Notes under the pieces: generated by a model
Told to the model about the DNA's origin: nothing
The model's database searches: none
What the model saw: only the letters and a program-made list of their open reading frames with translations
Assembly: GCA_041649955.1 (NCBI GenBank)
Contig: JBAZMD010000001.1
Location: 73,529 to 137,528 of the forward strand
From: JAQUPP01 sp041649955
GTDB lineage: Bacteria; Patescibacteriota; Patescibacteriia; UBA2591; JAQUPP01
DNA: 64,000 nt
Direction of reading: 5' to 3'
Program-made: the position numbers and the translations under genes
Shown: positions 1 through 11,500 of the stretch, piece by piece
Position numbering within the stretch: the first letter of the stretch is position 1
Layout of the letters: each line of letters begins with the position of its first letter

Positions 1-30
1 CCCCTTGTGGAAAACTTTTTACTCCAAATA

Positions 31-1956
31 TTATTTTTTCTTTTGTTCCGCCCACCAAGATAAAATTTCTTTGGCAGCCGGTGCGGCAAAAGACGAACCT
101 TCACCCCCATTTTCCACTAAAATAGTCAAAGCTATTTCCGGATTTTCATAAGGCGCAAAGCAAGTAAACCAAGCGTGATTGCCCTTACCTTCTACCTGAG
201 CCGTGCCGGTTTTACCGGCGACTTGAATCGGCAGAGTATTTAAACTGCGAGCGCTGCCCGTCGTGATAGTCTGGCGCATTCCTTCTCTGACTAATTCCAA
301 ATATTTTGCATCAATAAAATTTTCTCTGATAATTTGGGGATGAATAATTATTTTTTGGCCGGTTTCCGGATTATCAATTTCTTTGACCAAGCGAGGTTGA
401 AAAAGAGTTTTGCCATTGGCGATTGCCGCCGTATAATTCGCCACTTGAATCGGCGTTACCAAAATATTGCTCTGACCAATAGACAAATGATAAGTGTCGC
501 CGATGTACCACGGTTCTTTTATAACATTTTCTTTATAAGCGGGAGTCAATAAAAAACCGGTTGCCTCGCCTTTTAAATCAATGCCTGTCTTGCTGTTTAA
601 ACCGAAAAGTTCGGCATATTGAATAATTTTTTCCGGCCCAAGGCCTTCAAAATTTCCAAATCCTCCGCCAATATAATAAAAGAAAGTATTTACCGATTCG
701 GCTAAAGCTTTTCTAAAATCAGTCACACCGTGCCCGCCTGTTTTCCAATCACCGAAAAACCACTGTCCGATTCTTACTCCTCCGGTAGAAAGGATTGTTG
801 TTTTCTCGTTGATAATGCCTTCGGCAAAAGCAGCGGCTATTTCAATCGGCTTAAAAATTGAACCGGACGGATATTGGCCGCTGATCGCCCTGAAAAATAA
901 TGGTTTGGATGGATCTTCTATTAAGGTTTTGAAATCACTGGCGCTTGCTTGAATAAAAATATTATTATCAAAAGTCGGCCAGCTGACAATAGCTAAAATC
1001 TCGCCGTTTCGCGGATCTATTGCTACGGCTGATCCGGCACGAGCGCCGGCAGCTTTAATATAATGGCTTAAAACATCAGTAACTTTTTTTTGCAAACTCG
1101 CGTCAATGGTTAAAATCAAATCTTGCCCGGTTTGAGGCGTTTTTTGGCTGGCGATTCTTTTTTCTCTTCCAAGCGAATCAACTTCAATATTTTTTTCTCC
1201 ATTCTCTCCTTTCAAAATATTTTCGTAATTTAATTCCAATCCTGTTTTGCCGAGAGAATCAGTCATTGAGTATTCTTTATTATCAGCCAATTCTTCCGGA
1301 GTAATTTTACCCATATAGCCGATAACATGCGAAAAATACGTGGGATCCGAATATTGCCTTTTCGGTTCTATGTTTACGGAAACGCCGGGCAGTTCTTCCA
1401 ATTTTAATTTTATCGCTTCTTCATAACTCAAATTATCTTTTAAAATAATAGGATATATTGATTGATTGGGCTGTTCAGCCGTAAGCTTGGATAATTCCTC
1501 TTTAGTTGAATTTTCCAATGATTCTCCCAAAAAAGATAAAATTTTGTTAACAATTTCTATTCTCGTTTCTTTATTTTTAGGCAAATCCAAAGGCGTTATT
1601 ATCAAAGAAAAATTCGGCATATTTTTAACCAAAGGCGTCTGATAACGGTCATAAATAAGCCCTCTGTCCGCTTTAATTGTTTCAACGCGGATTCTGTTGC
1701 CCTCGGCCATATTTCTGAATTCATGTCCGGAAAAAACTTGAAGCCAAAAAATCCTGCCGAATACTATGGTTAAAATCGCAATCATTAAAAAAATAAAAAT
1801 ATTGAGAGATTTTTTCTCCATAGGCAAAACTATCGGCCCGGCCCAATTTTCTTCCGGCGGCCAATAATTGCCCGCGTATCGGCGCTGATTAAACCCTTCT
1901 AATTTTCCATCTCTGATATTTTTGTCTTCTTGTTTAATTTTAAACGGATCATCCAT
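31..1956 (-). CDS. mrdA: Penicillin-binding protein 2 (elongation transpeptidase)
   Basis: A 641-residue class B penicillin-binding protein that cross-links peptidoglycan during lateral wall growth. A cytoplasmic tail of about 48 residues precedes one membrane anchor (about 51-69). The dimerisation domain follows, then the transpeptidase domain with all three catalytic motifs: SxxK at S366-K369 (SIFK), SVN at 421-423 and KTG at 582-584. Length is normal for PBP2. It is the last gene of mreC-mreD-pbp2, 23 bases after mreD, so it belongs to the elongasome together with MreC and MreD. No Shine-Dalgarno is visible before the start. A rodA gene would be expected nearby but would lie outside the window. 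Confidence 0.95.
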   Translation of the reverse strand: MDDPFKIKQEDKNIRDGKLEGFNQRRYAGNYWPPEENWAGPIVLPMEKKSLNIFIFLMIAILTIVFGRIFWLQVFSGHEFRNMAEGNRIRVETIKADRGLIYDRYQTPLVKNMPNFSLIITPLDLPKNKETRIEIVNKILSFLGESLENSTKEELSKLTAEQPNQSIYPIILKDNLSYEEAIKLKLEELPGVSVNIEPKRQYSDPTYFSHVIGYMGKITPEELADNKEYSMTDSLGKTGLELNYENILKGENGEKNIEVDSLGREKRIASQKTPQTGQDLILTIDASLQKKVTDVLSHYIKAAGARAGSAVAIDPRNGEILAIVSWPTFDNNIFIQASASDFKTLIEDPSKPLFFRAISGQYPSGSIFKPIEIAAAFAEGIINEKTTILSTGGVRIGQWFFGDWKTGGHGVTDFRKALAESVNTFFYYIGGGFGNFEGLGPEKIIQYAELFGLNSKTGIDLKGEATGFLLTPAYKENVIKEPWYIGDTYHLSIGQSNILVTPIQVANYTAAIANGKTLFQPRLVKEIDNPETGQKIIIHPQIIRENFIDAKYLELVREGMRQTITTGSARSLNTLPIQVAGKTGTAQVEGKGNHAWFTCFAPYENPEIALTILVENGGEGSSFAAPAAKEILSWWAEQKKK

Positions 1957-1979
1957 AAAAAATACTTTTTATTACTGTT

Positions 1980-2480
1980 TTATTTTTGACGCAAAGTTTT
2001 AATAATTGAATATCCAATGATTATCGCCAAGCTATTTGCCAAAACAGACCAACCAAAATTAAACCAATAAAATTTGTCCATCACCACCATAAAATCCTGA
2101 AAATTCAAAAAATAAGCCAGCCAAACAATAATTAAAATAATGGCTTGATAAGCAAGATTGCATAAAATCGCCACAATTAAAACGCTGTTTGTGGACATTT
2201 GGCTGAATTCCTTGATAATTTTATAAGAAATAACCAGAATCAATAGAAAAGTCAGAAAAAAAATGCCCGGCTTAAAAATGGAATATAAATCAAATAAAAT
2301 GCCGCTTGCCAATGCGACCAAAAGGGCGAATTTAAATTTATTAAAAATAAGCAAAAGAATCATTAAAATCAAAGTCAGATTTAAATATTTTAAAACCGGA
2401 GATTTAAATAAAAAAGAAATCTGTAAAATATTTAAACAGATTATTAACAAAAACAGTAAAATAAGTTTCAGTTTAGCCAT
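1980..2480 (-). CDS. mreD: Rod shape-determining protein MreD
   Basis: A 166-residue, very hydrophobic protein with about five membrane segments and few charged residues between them. Sequence alone gives a weak family signal because MreD is poorly conserved. Its position 8 bases after mreC and 23 before pbp2, its length (family about 160-170) and its topology make MreD the natural reading. In the known complex it links MreC and the cytoskeleton to the wall synthases. Confidence 0.85.
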   Translation of the reverse strand: MAKLKLILLFLLIICLNILQISFLFKSPVLKYLNLTLILMILLLIFNKFKFALLVALASGILFDLYSIFKPGIFFLTFLLILVISYKIIKEFSQMSTNSVLIVAILCNLAYQAIILIIVWLAYFLNFQDFMVVMDKFYWFNFGWSVLANSLAIIIGYSIIKTLRQK

Positions 2481-2488
2481 AAATTACA

Positions 2489-3292
2489 TTATGGAAGATT
2501 TTTTAATATTATTGCCGCAACTCTCAGATCCGAAAGAGATTTGGGCGATTTGATAACCGCTTCTTGAAAAACAGCATTTGGTTTTTTGTTAATTTCGGCT
2601 ATTTCGCCGATTATTAGTCCTCTCCTGATATTTTCTTCCAAACCCGAAGTGATAATAATATCCCCTGTTTTTATCGGTTTATCAAGTGGAATGTAATTCA
2701 TTTTCATAGTTAAACCGTATTCTCCCTGCACTATTCCGGAAACTGAATTCGGACTCTCGCCTTTTATGATAATATCAGCGGTAATTTGCGAATGGCTGTC
2801 AAAAACCGGCTGTAAAAACGAGAGATAATCTTCAACTTTTATTATCGTACCGACCAAGGTTCCATTTTCATCAACAACCGCCAAACCGACATTTACGCCG
2901 TCTTTTTCGCCTTTATCAAGTAGAAACCATGTATAACCGGTTTCTATTCTTTTGCCGACAATATTGGTCAAAATAAATGAATTCTTGGAATTATCCAAAA
3001 AATTCAAATGATTTTTCAGAACTTGATTTTCCGTTTGATATATTTGGAGCTTGGCATTTTCGGTTTTAAGATTATTTATTTCTTTTTCCAATACCGATTT
3101 ATCATTCTGCCAATTTTGACATTCAATAAAATTTTTTGGATGGCCTGAAATTTTATAAGACAATTTTTCAAATGGCGTTAATAAGAAAAAAAGAGCGCTT
3201 TTTCCTCCATTGGAAAAAGCGAAAAAAAGCAAAACTATTACTATAAAAAAAATAACCACTCTTTTTTTAATGATTAAATCATTTATGGACAT
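2489..3292 (-). CDS. mreC: Rod shape-determining protein MreC
   Basis: A 267-residue protein with a short cytoplasmic tail, one membrane segment (about 13-28), a coiled coil (about 65-95) and a beta-rich extracytoplasmic domain containing the family pattern around GLAVVDENGTLVG and TGDIIITSGLEE. MreC scaffolds PBP2 and the elongation machinery on the outer face of the membrane. It is the first of three shape genes in a row and lies 17 bases after a TSP3-repeat surface protein gene, so the shape genes may be co-transcribed with surface proteins upstream. Confidence 0.93.
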   Translation of the reverse strand: MSINDLIIKKRVVIFFIVIVLLFFAFSNGGKSALFFLLTPFEKLSYKISGHPKNFIECQNWQNDKSVLEKEINNLKTENAKLQIYQTENQVLKNHLNFLDNSKNSFILTNIVGKRIETGYTWFLLDKGEKDGVNVGLAVVDENGTLVGTIIKVEDYLSFLQPVFDSHSQITADIIIKGESPNSVSGIVQGEYGLTMKMNYIPLDKPIKTGDIIITSGLEENIRRGLIIGEIAEINKKPNAVFQEAVIKSPKSLSDLRVAAIILKNLP

Positions 3293-3309
3293 ATTGATTA
3301 TTTAAAGAT

Positions 3310-4890
3310 TTATTCTGATTCATTTTCATCAATAATAGAACCATCCGGAAAAGTTTCGGTTGTTGGAATTTCTATCACATTTTCCCATTTATAACCCAAT
3401 TTTTCAAAAATTTCTCCTGATTTAAAAACTCTTTTACTGCCATTTTCAATCAAATAAACCATAGCACTATCCGGATATTTTATTAAAGTTCCATTTGGCC
3501 TTGACGAAACCGGAGCGATAAATTGAAAACTATTGATCAACATTTTGAAAGTAGTCTTAAAATTCGCTTCTTTTTCAGTGCCGACATTATATGAAATCAC
3601 ATAAACATTTTCGCCCTTGGAAATATAAATCGTCAAATGATCCGAACTCCAAAGAGCCGGCTGATTATTGACAATAACGGCAGTTAATGAACTTTTTTCA
3701 GTTGTCGGCGATTGTTTTGAATACCAATCAATCAAAGACAATTGATCGGGATTCTTTTCTGCAGTCGCGCTGAAAAATTCTCCGGTATTAGTAATCACTA
3801 AAACCTCTTCATTATTGGTTTCCGGAATTGCTCTGGTTATCCATGAAGACGGATAGAAAAAACTGTAAGAAAAAGTGGAATTAGTATAAATATTGATCAA
3901 ACCGGCGGCTGAAAGCTTATTCTCGCCCGTTTGCAGCGGATCGGTTAAATTGGCTATTTCTTGGCCGTCGCTAATGCCATCGCCGTCAGTATCAGGATTA
4001 TTAACGCTGGTGCGATAGATAGTTTCTTCCGTGTCGGTCAAACTGTCTTGATCCGAATCAACAGTGGAAGAAATTTGCGGCGCTATTTGAAATATTTCCG
4101 TTTGAGGAATTGCCTTGCTTTTTGAAACAATTAAAGCAAAAGTGTCGGACGGCAAAAGATCCAATTGAGCAATAATTAAATTATTTTCCACGTCTTGCGT
4201 ACTTGATAAAGGAGTCCAAATATTATCTTTCAAATAGCCCAAAACAATATCATTTTCCCAATTGCTTTCAACAATTTTATTATGATAAAAAGCTCTTAAG
4301 GTTGCTGATTTTTGCAAAATAAGATTAGTGGATTGAATTTTATAAGTCCCTCCAATAACCTTGTAATCATTGAATGTATTTTCATTGGTTATCGGCTCCG
4401 AGATTAATTCAATTTTTAAATTCTGGTCAACGGCTCCGGCAGGCAGATAAAATTCCAGCCAAGAAACAGTTTCGCCCGTTTGATCTTTTATCTCGGCTTT
4501 CAAAGTTTGTTCAATTGAAACATTCGCAGCCGGAACAGAGGGAGAATTATTTTCTTCGGGCTGAGTAATGGCAGGAATTTGAGTGACAACCGGAATATTA
4601 GGATGGTAATTGGTGATCCAAAAATAAAACGCAAAACCTCCGCCGACAATAATAATTAGAAGGCATAAAATTAAAATAAGAGATTTATTTTTATCTTTTT
4701 TGGACAATTTACGCTGAGCTTTGCGAAATTTCTCCGGCATCACATAAATCATTTCTCCAGTGGTTCCATATTGAGTCACTTCTTCAATAATTTCCTTTTT
4801 AGCCGCAGGAGGAGGATTAGCAAAAATATCCTGCACCGCAGAAGCGTCTGTTTTTTGAGATTCCGGTTGTATAGGTGTTTCTTCTGGCAT
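3310..4890 (-). CDS. Membrane-anchored surface protein with TSP3 calcium repeats
   Basis: A 526-residue protein. The N-terminal 69 residues are acidic/proline-rich then basic, and are followed by one membrane segment (about 70-92). The outer part has a beta-rich ZU5-like domain (about 125-255), a thrombospondin type 3 calcium-binding stretch of D-x-D-x-D-G-x-x-D repeats (about 275-320), a second globular domain (about 330-450), and a C-terminal repeat starting NGTLIKYP and containing VYLIENG. The same C-terminal repeat occurs at the end of the 2308-residue protein at 25432-32358 and in the partial gene at the end of the window. Eleven bases separate it from the TSP3 gene upstream. Function unknown; a cell-surface structural or adhesive role is inferred. 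Confidence 0.75.
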   Translation of the reverse strand: MPEETPIQPESQKTDASAVQDIFANPPPAAKKEIIEEVTQYGTTGEMIYVMPEKFRKAQRKLSKKDKNKSLILILCLLIIIVGGGFAFYFWITNYHPNIPVVTQIPAITQPEENNSPSVPAANVSIEQTLKAEIKDQTGETVSWLEFYLPAGAVDQNLKIELISEPITNENTFNDYKVIGGTYKIQSTNLILQKSATLRAFYHNKIVESNWENDIVLGYLKDNIWTPLSSTQDVENNLIIAQLDLLPSDTFALIVSKSKAIPQTEIFQIAPQISSTVDSDQDSLTDTEETIYRTSVNNPDTDGDGISDGQEIANLTDPLQTGENKLSAAGLINIYTNSTFSYSFFYPSSWITRAIPETNNEEVLVITNTGEFFSATAEKNPDQLSLIDWYSKQSPTTEKSSLTAVIVNNQPALWSSDHLTIYISKGENVYVISYNVGTEKEANFKTTFKMLINSFQFIAPVSSRPNGTLIKYPDSAMVYLIENGSKRVFKSGEIFEKLGYKWENVIEIPTTETFPDGSIIDENESE

Positions 4891-4901
4891 AGTAAAATTA
4901 T

Positions 4902-5501
4902 TTACTTTAATTTATCAATTTCTTTTTGTAAATTCAATAACTTAGCATTTGGATTGGAATTATTCGGATCGGTATTATTTTTAATTTCTTGTCCGTCACT
5001 GATGCCGTCACCGTCAGTATCAGGTTTTAAAGGATTTGTTAAATAAACCTTAACTTCTTCTCTATCAGAAAGACCATCGTTGTCAGTATCAGATTTATTT
5101 TTATCAGTGCCCAAGGTAGTTTCTTCTTCATCAGTTAAACCGTCTCCATCAGCGTCAGGAGCCATTTCAATCGGTTTGGTAATAATTATCGGTGATATCT
5201 TGTTATCTTCCGGATTTATTTGAGGCTGACCGGTTTGATTGAGTTTTTTTATTTTCGCCTGTTCTGTTAAACTTTTGATTTTAGGCAAAGCGTAATAATA
5301 AACTCCCGCTCCGACAATCGCAATAATGATAATAATCAAAATAACGCGAATAAAATTTTTATTGATTTTCTTGCGATTTGATGATGAATTGCCGGAATTT
5401 TTATTTTCATCAGAAATAAAATTTTTACGTTCAACGTCTTCAAAAATATCTTCCACTTGGTTAGCGGAGTTTGGATTTAAATTTTTTATTTCGTCTGGCA
5501 T
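4902..5501 (-). CDS. Small membrane protein with three TSP3-type calcium repeats
   Basis: A 199-residue protein with a polar N-terminal tail (1-48), one membrane segment (about 50-70), a linker, and three consecutive thrombospondin type 3 repeats (about 116-180; DADGDG, DTDNDG, DTDGDG). These acidic loops bind calcium in the known family. It ends in a short predicted helix. It lies between the giant pilin-headed protein (35 bases) and the larger TSP3 protein (11 bases), so the three are probably made together for the cell surface. Specific role unknown. Confidence 0.75.
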   Translation of the reverse strand: MPDEIKNLNPNSANQVEDIFEDVERKNFISDENKNSGNSSSNRKKINKNFIRVILIIIIIAIVGAGVYYYALPKIKSLTEQAKIKKLNQTGQPQINPEDNKISPIIITKPIEMAPDADGDGLTDEEETTLGTDKNKSDTDNDGLSDREEVKVYLTNPLKPDTDGDGISDGQEIKNNTDPNNSNPNAKLLNLQKEIDKLK

Positions 5502-5536
5502 AATAAATTATATTTTATAAATTTATAAAAATTCTA

Positions 5537-8500
5537 TTATTGCAAAACACTGCCGCCTATTTCACTAGTCCATGGATCATTTTTTGTTTTCTCAATAATC
5601 GGACCATAAACAGAATTAAAACATTTAAAAGCATCTGAATTATAGCCGAATAATTTTTGCTGGCATTTAGTCGTCCAGCCACATAAATAGTGAGTTTCAC
5701 AAGTATTTCTATCCATACCACCGCAATTTGCCTGCCATTTTGAAGAATCTGTTTCAAAATTCAGATATAAACGATAATCGTCTTCACTTATGGACACATA
5801 CTGATAGACAGATGAGCCAACCGGACATTCATATTTACTTGTACTTTGATTATAACAGGTTCCGCCGCATTGGCTAGTATCGCTGCAACCGGCGCAATAA
5901 CCGCTTGTCGGGTTTGAAAATTGATTAGTCGGATCATTCGGCATACTGGAAATAAATTGCCCTTGAGGATTTTTCCAAGAAGGCCATTTGGAAACGGTCA
6001 TTCCTTTTATAAAACTGCCTGATTCAAGTTTCGGATAATAACCATTAGTTGATTTATAATCTGTCAGTTTTTGGTTTATTGTTTTTAAATCATAAAGACG
6101 GAATAAATCTCGCTGAATTTTTTGCTGTTCATCAGTAGTTTTATTTGTGTTAAATTGCCAATTATTAACCAATTGATTAAAAATATCAATTGTCTCAGAT
6201 TTAGCGCTATCAGAATACGAGATAAGATAAATTAAACCCTCAATTTTTCCGTCATCTTTAACATTTGTTGCCCCCACATAAACCGTTCTCCCCTCTTTTA
6301 CCGCTTGATAACCATTAACAATAAACGATGTCGGTGAACCGGGGTTTGGCACATTTTTCTTATACCATTCAAAAGGAGTAAGATAATCTGGATTTTTCAA
6401 AACCTTAAGACCGATCACGTCATTGTTAGCATTATTGGTAAAAAGAAATTCTTTAACTACATTTGATTTCGTAGTATCGGTTGCAATAAGAGATGGTAAG
6501 GATGGAAAATTTTGATATTCAGTCGGTTGCGCTCCTTTTTCCAATTGAATATTAGTCATATGGATTACATCTTCTTTTGTGGAAGCAGTCCATAATATCC
6601 CAACCTTAATTGCGGTATCATCAGGTCCGGTGGTAAAAGTATTGGAAATTTTAGCCAAAGCGCCAGTAGAAATCGCGTTTCCGGGCCAAACTAAATTATA
6701 ATATGAAGAAGCAATCTTACTTTGAACATAAATGTATGCCAAAGACGTCCCTGTTCTATTTACTAACATGGATAGAGTATACTGCGTATTTGGAGAAACC
6801 TTAATCCAATTTGTTGATATTACTCCGGGAGTGCTTTTGGATTGCTTATTCGTGACTTTTAAAACATTATAATTAGATTGTTTAACAGTTGAAATGTCTA
6901 CGCTTTGATTTTTACTCCAACCATTTGTGCCATCAAACATAGCACCGTTAAAAACTAAATTTTTCTCTAAATTTCCACGGCAATATTGCAATCTAAAATG
7001 AGTTTCTGAATCTGTAAATCCCCCTTGTATCCACGGAAATTCACAAAGAAAAACTTTGGCTTGTGCCATGGCTGAAAAGCTTTTACCAATATCTGATTTG
7101 GAAGTATCGGCTGTAATCTTAGCTGTAACTTTAATCTGCGAATCACCGTTTTGATTTTGGGCCGTGGCCGTTTGCGATGAATTAGCGCTGATTGGAACTA
7201 AAACCACGTTGGGTTTTGAAGAATCCCAAGACCAAGTCCAATTATAATCAGAAACGCCGTGAATCTCGGCTCCTTTATTATCAAGAGCTTTTGTTGAAAA
7301 TTTTATTGTTGAATCTTTCTTATAAAACTCCACTGATGCTGGAGAAATAATTTTTGGTTTTCCCGGATCTGTATTTACAGGATTAACTTTTTCATCCACT
7401 TCTTCGGCGGTTATTTCCACTTTGCTTAATTTGCAAATATCCGCACCAGTGGTAAATGTCCAAGAATTATTTTCCGCCATCTCAATGCCATATTTGCTTT
7501 TTACGATATTTTCTTTACCGGCAATTTCTTCTTTACCGGAAATTTCTACTTGATAAGTGCAAGCGCCGCTGGCATCTAATAAGCCTAAACCGGAATTTAA
7601 ATAAACAATGGTTTGTTTTGTGGTATTATTATCAACCGCGGAAATATCCGCTTTTAAATCATAAATAACTGTTTTTCCCGCTTCAGCTTTTTTCAGAAAA
7701 ATATTTTTTAAACTATTAAAAAATCTGACAAAAATATTATTTTTCTCCAAACTGGCTGTAGCAGGACAATATTTATACAATTTAATTGTATCTGAATTAA
7801 GCGTGGATTTGTCCATTAATTGGTCAAAAGTGGCGTAAATTACGGTATTGCGGCAAACATTACCATTAGGATAACTATTCACTACTGTCGGCTGAGTAGC
7901 GACGACTAGATGGGAACTGTCGGAAATCGGTTGTTCACCTTTTGAAGTGGTAATTGTCGTGCTCACTGTAATATCTGTTTCACCTAAATTTTTACCTTTA
8001 ACAGTCGCACTCTCGTTTGGCGTACCGACAAATTCAGCGATGTTCGGCGGATCAGCGTCACCGTCGTCCCATGACCAAGAATATTTGCTTGATTCCAAAT
8101 AATTACAATTTGAAGTATAAATTTGAGGAGTGTAAACTTTGGTTTCATTTTGTAAAATTTGGTTTGTACCCGCGGAATCAAGACAAATTTTATTCAAAGG
8201 ACAATCATCATTATTCGCGATAAACATCCAAGTATAATCATCTCCTTGAACGCCATTTTTGTCTCCATCCAGTTCCAATCCGAATTTATCTTTTATGCCG
8301 TTTGATCCGCTTTTTAAAATTATGCGGTAAATTTTATTTTTTTCCAAAGAAGCAGCAGGTTTGAAATAAAAGCCATTTTTTTCAATCGTAAAAGTGCCGA
8401 GAGCTATATTACTTGTCTCATTGTCCGGACATCCAGAATTATTAAAATCACTAGTGCCGCATTTTTGAATTATTATATTTTTATTGGCAGCAGTATCAGT

Positions 8501-11500
8501 ATTATTGGTGGTATCAATCACTACTTCCCGATTAAATCGAGCCCTGATTTGCGCTTGAGTGCAAGCGTCAGTAGATTGACTGGATGGCGAAGGTGATTGA
8601 TCTCCCAATTTGCATTCACTGCAACCAGATTCTTCAGATACTTGCGGCGGTCCGCCCGGAGAAACTGTCAATAAAGCGCAAGTGCGCGGCTCTGTATAAG
8701 TACATACATTATCGCCCGTCGAAGCCATAATTAAAGATTGACCAAAATCTTTGGGTTTAGCAATTGTAGATAAACCGCTTGATGGTGAAATTGTGGCAAT
8801 ATTTGTTTTTGCGGAAGTCCAATTAAAACTATCCACGCAAATCTGGCGGCCATTTGAATCTAAAGCTGAAGCACCAAATGTCGGTGTTTGATTTAATCCA
8901 TTAACTGTTAAATCAGTCGGAATAACTTTTATTGTTGTGATACGACATGTTCCATCTCCGGTAGTAAAATCCCAAGCAGTATCGTTCATAGAAACTCCCA
9001 TTTTACTTATAGCTCCGCTTCCATATATTCCTCCCTTGACCCATATTTTATAAGTAGAATTTGGATTTAGTTGACAGCCGGAAGGATAAAAATCAGTAGT
9101 TGTTTCTTTCTTAATATTATCATCAACGCTGGTGATTCTGCCCTTAACTTGATGAGGAGCTAAAATATCTTCTTCGGTTAAAGCTTTATTATAAATACGA
9201 ACTTCGTCAATAACGCCTCTAAAATTAGAGTAATAGCATGATCCAAATTTTGGATCTGGACAGAGAGAATCTGCGTAAGATTGCCGGCCGATTACCAAAT
9301 TGCCGGCATTGACTAAAGATTTTTCTCCAAATGTTTTTAGTTGAATACCGTCTAATTTTCCATTAACATAAATTTTAAGATTTTCTCCGTCATAAGTTGC
9401 TGTAATGCGATAAAAAACATCTTCTGATAACCATGTTGAACCGCGTACATTAGTAAGATCAGGATGTATTCCAGTTCCCACTACGAAACCCGGCTGCCAT
9501 TGACCGGTGTTTGGGCCTTTTCTATATAAATCCAATACATAGTTATTTCTTGCCGTCATACCCTCATCCCCTTTGGCTAAAATAACCAGTCTGCCCTTGT
9601 CAGGATCAGTAGAAGTGTCTTTTTTAATTTTTATAAAAACATCTAATGTTAATTTTTGCAAATCTAAAGAAGAACTATCAGGAATAGTTATATAATCACC
9701 ATCGTCGCCTAGAGCACCATCAAATTCTAAAGCTTTTCCAAATTTTCCATTAACCCAAGCTGCTCCGGAAATTGTTCCGTCATTTAACCCTTTCGCATCT
9801 TCAACGATTAATCCTGCTCCTTTGTTAAAATGCCAAAGCGCTACCATTCCTTCTTCAAAATTAGTTTCATAACCCGGATCAACATCAGAAGACAATAATT
9901 TGATATTATCATTTAAAGAATTATGATCCATTAAATCATCGAAGGTCATTGAAACTGACGCATTTTTACAAACATTAATTTCTCCATCAGCGGGTGATTT
10001 GCTTGCATTTATTATAATTGGTTGAGGATAACAGCATTTATTCGGATCTAAGATACCGCAACCGGCGCCGGTACCGCATTGAGCATCATTTTTGCAACCG
10101 CAACAGAGACCGCGAGGATTATCCTCTGGACCCTTACAATTACCTTGATTGGCTAAACAAGTTAAACCGACAGCGCAAGAATTCTGTTGTTTAGGATTGC
10201 AGCAACAACGACAAGTGTCAGCACCGCTTAAACATTTATAAGGCGCTGAACAACTGCCTGAATTATTCGGACAAGATACATCTTGGCATTTATCTCCGGG
10301 TTTTGGCGCTCTATGTAAAACTTCAAAAGGCAAACTATTGCTTGTCCCGCTGGAATTTTTTACCACCACATTACCCTTTTGAGCGTCAGCCGGCACAAAG
10401 ACTTCTATAATTTGCGTATCAGACCAATTTGCATCTAAAAAATCAGCAACTACTTGATTATAAAAAATTATTTTGCTGCCGTCATTTTTTGTACCGAATC
10501 TTAAACCATTAAAACTGACTTTTGTTTCGCTTGGATCGCCTTTTGGATAACCGCTGGAAGGATTAATTGACAAAAGACACGGACCGGATGATTCACTATT
10601 ATCATTAACCAAAAATTTATCCCAACTCACAGTTTCTGATTTGCTGGCATCTCCATCATAAGTAATCCCCACTTTAACGCCCAATGAATCCGAAATATCA
10701 GTTGCCGGATCGCCAAAAACCGCAGGAATAACCGTGGTAATAAAATCCGGACCGGATGATTCTACGATTGCATTTATTGGCCCATCTTCTCCATTTGGTC
10801 GGGACTCAGCAGGCGGAATAACCGGATATTTATCATCAAATTGAAATTTAGTTATAGTCGCCGGACGATTAGTGGTGCCAGTAAAACAGCGGCCAAAAAC
10901 AGTTACGCAACTTTTTCGTGAACCGGAATCGGGCGTTACTTTATAAATTACCGGCGAACAAGCGCATTTGGTCAAATCAGTGGTTGTAAAATCCCAATCT
11001 TTGCCGAGTTTATTTTGATCAACATCCATTATTAAATCAGTAGTTGCGCTGATATAATAAGAAGTGCCGACAGTCAAATTATTATTTAATTTAATTTCAA
11101 AAACCTTAAATTGAGTGGAAATATTTTCAATATCAGCGTCAATAACTTTAATTTTTCCAATCGTATTTTTGCCATCTTCGGTCGTGACGGATGCTTCAAT
11201 TTCTTTCGGTTTAATAGAGCCTTGGAAAACAATATTTTTTCCGATTTTACCCTGAATCGTTACCGTATTATCGTACATACTGGTGGCGAAGCTGACGCCA
11301 ATCGGTTCGTCCGGACAAACATTTTTATCCTTTGGCCAATAATCGCTGATCCCCGGAACAATATCATTTGTTTCAAATTTCCAAGATTGCGGCGCAGCCA
11401 TTGGATTACCGCATAAATCTTTAACATTGGCCACGGTGATTTTATACCAAGTAAACGGATCAAGTAAATTAGGATTGCTTAAAGAAACAAAAAATCCTTG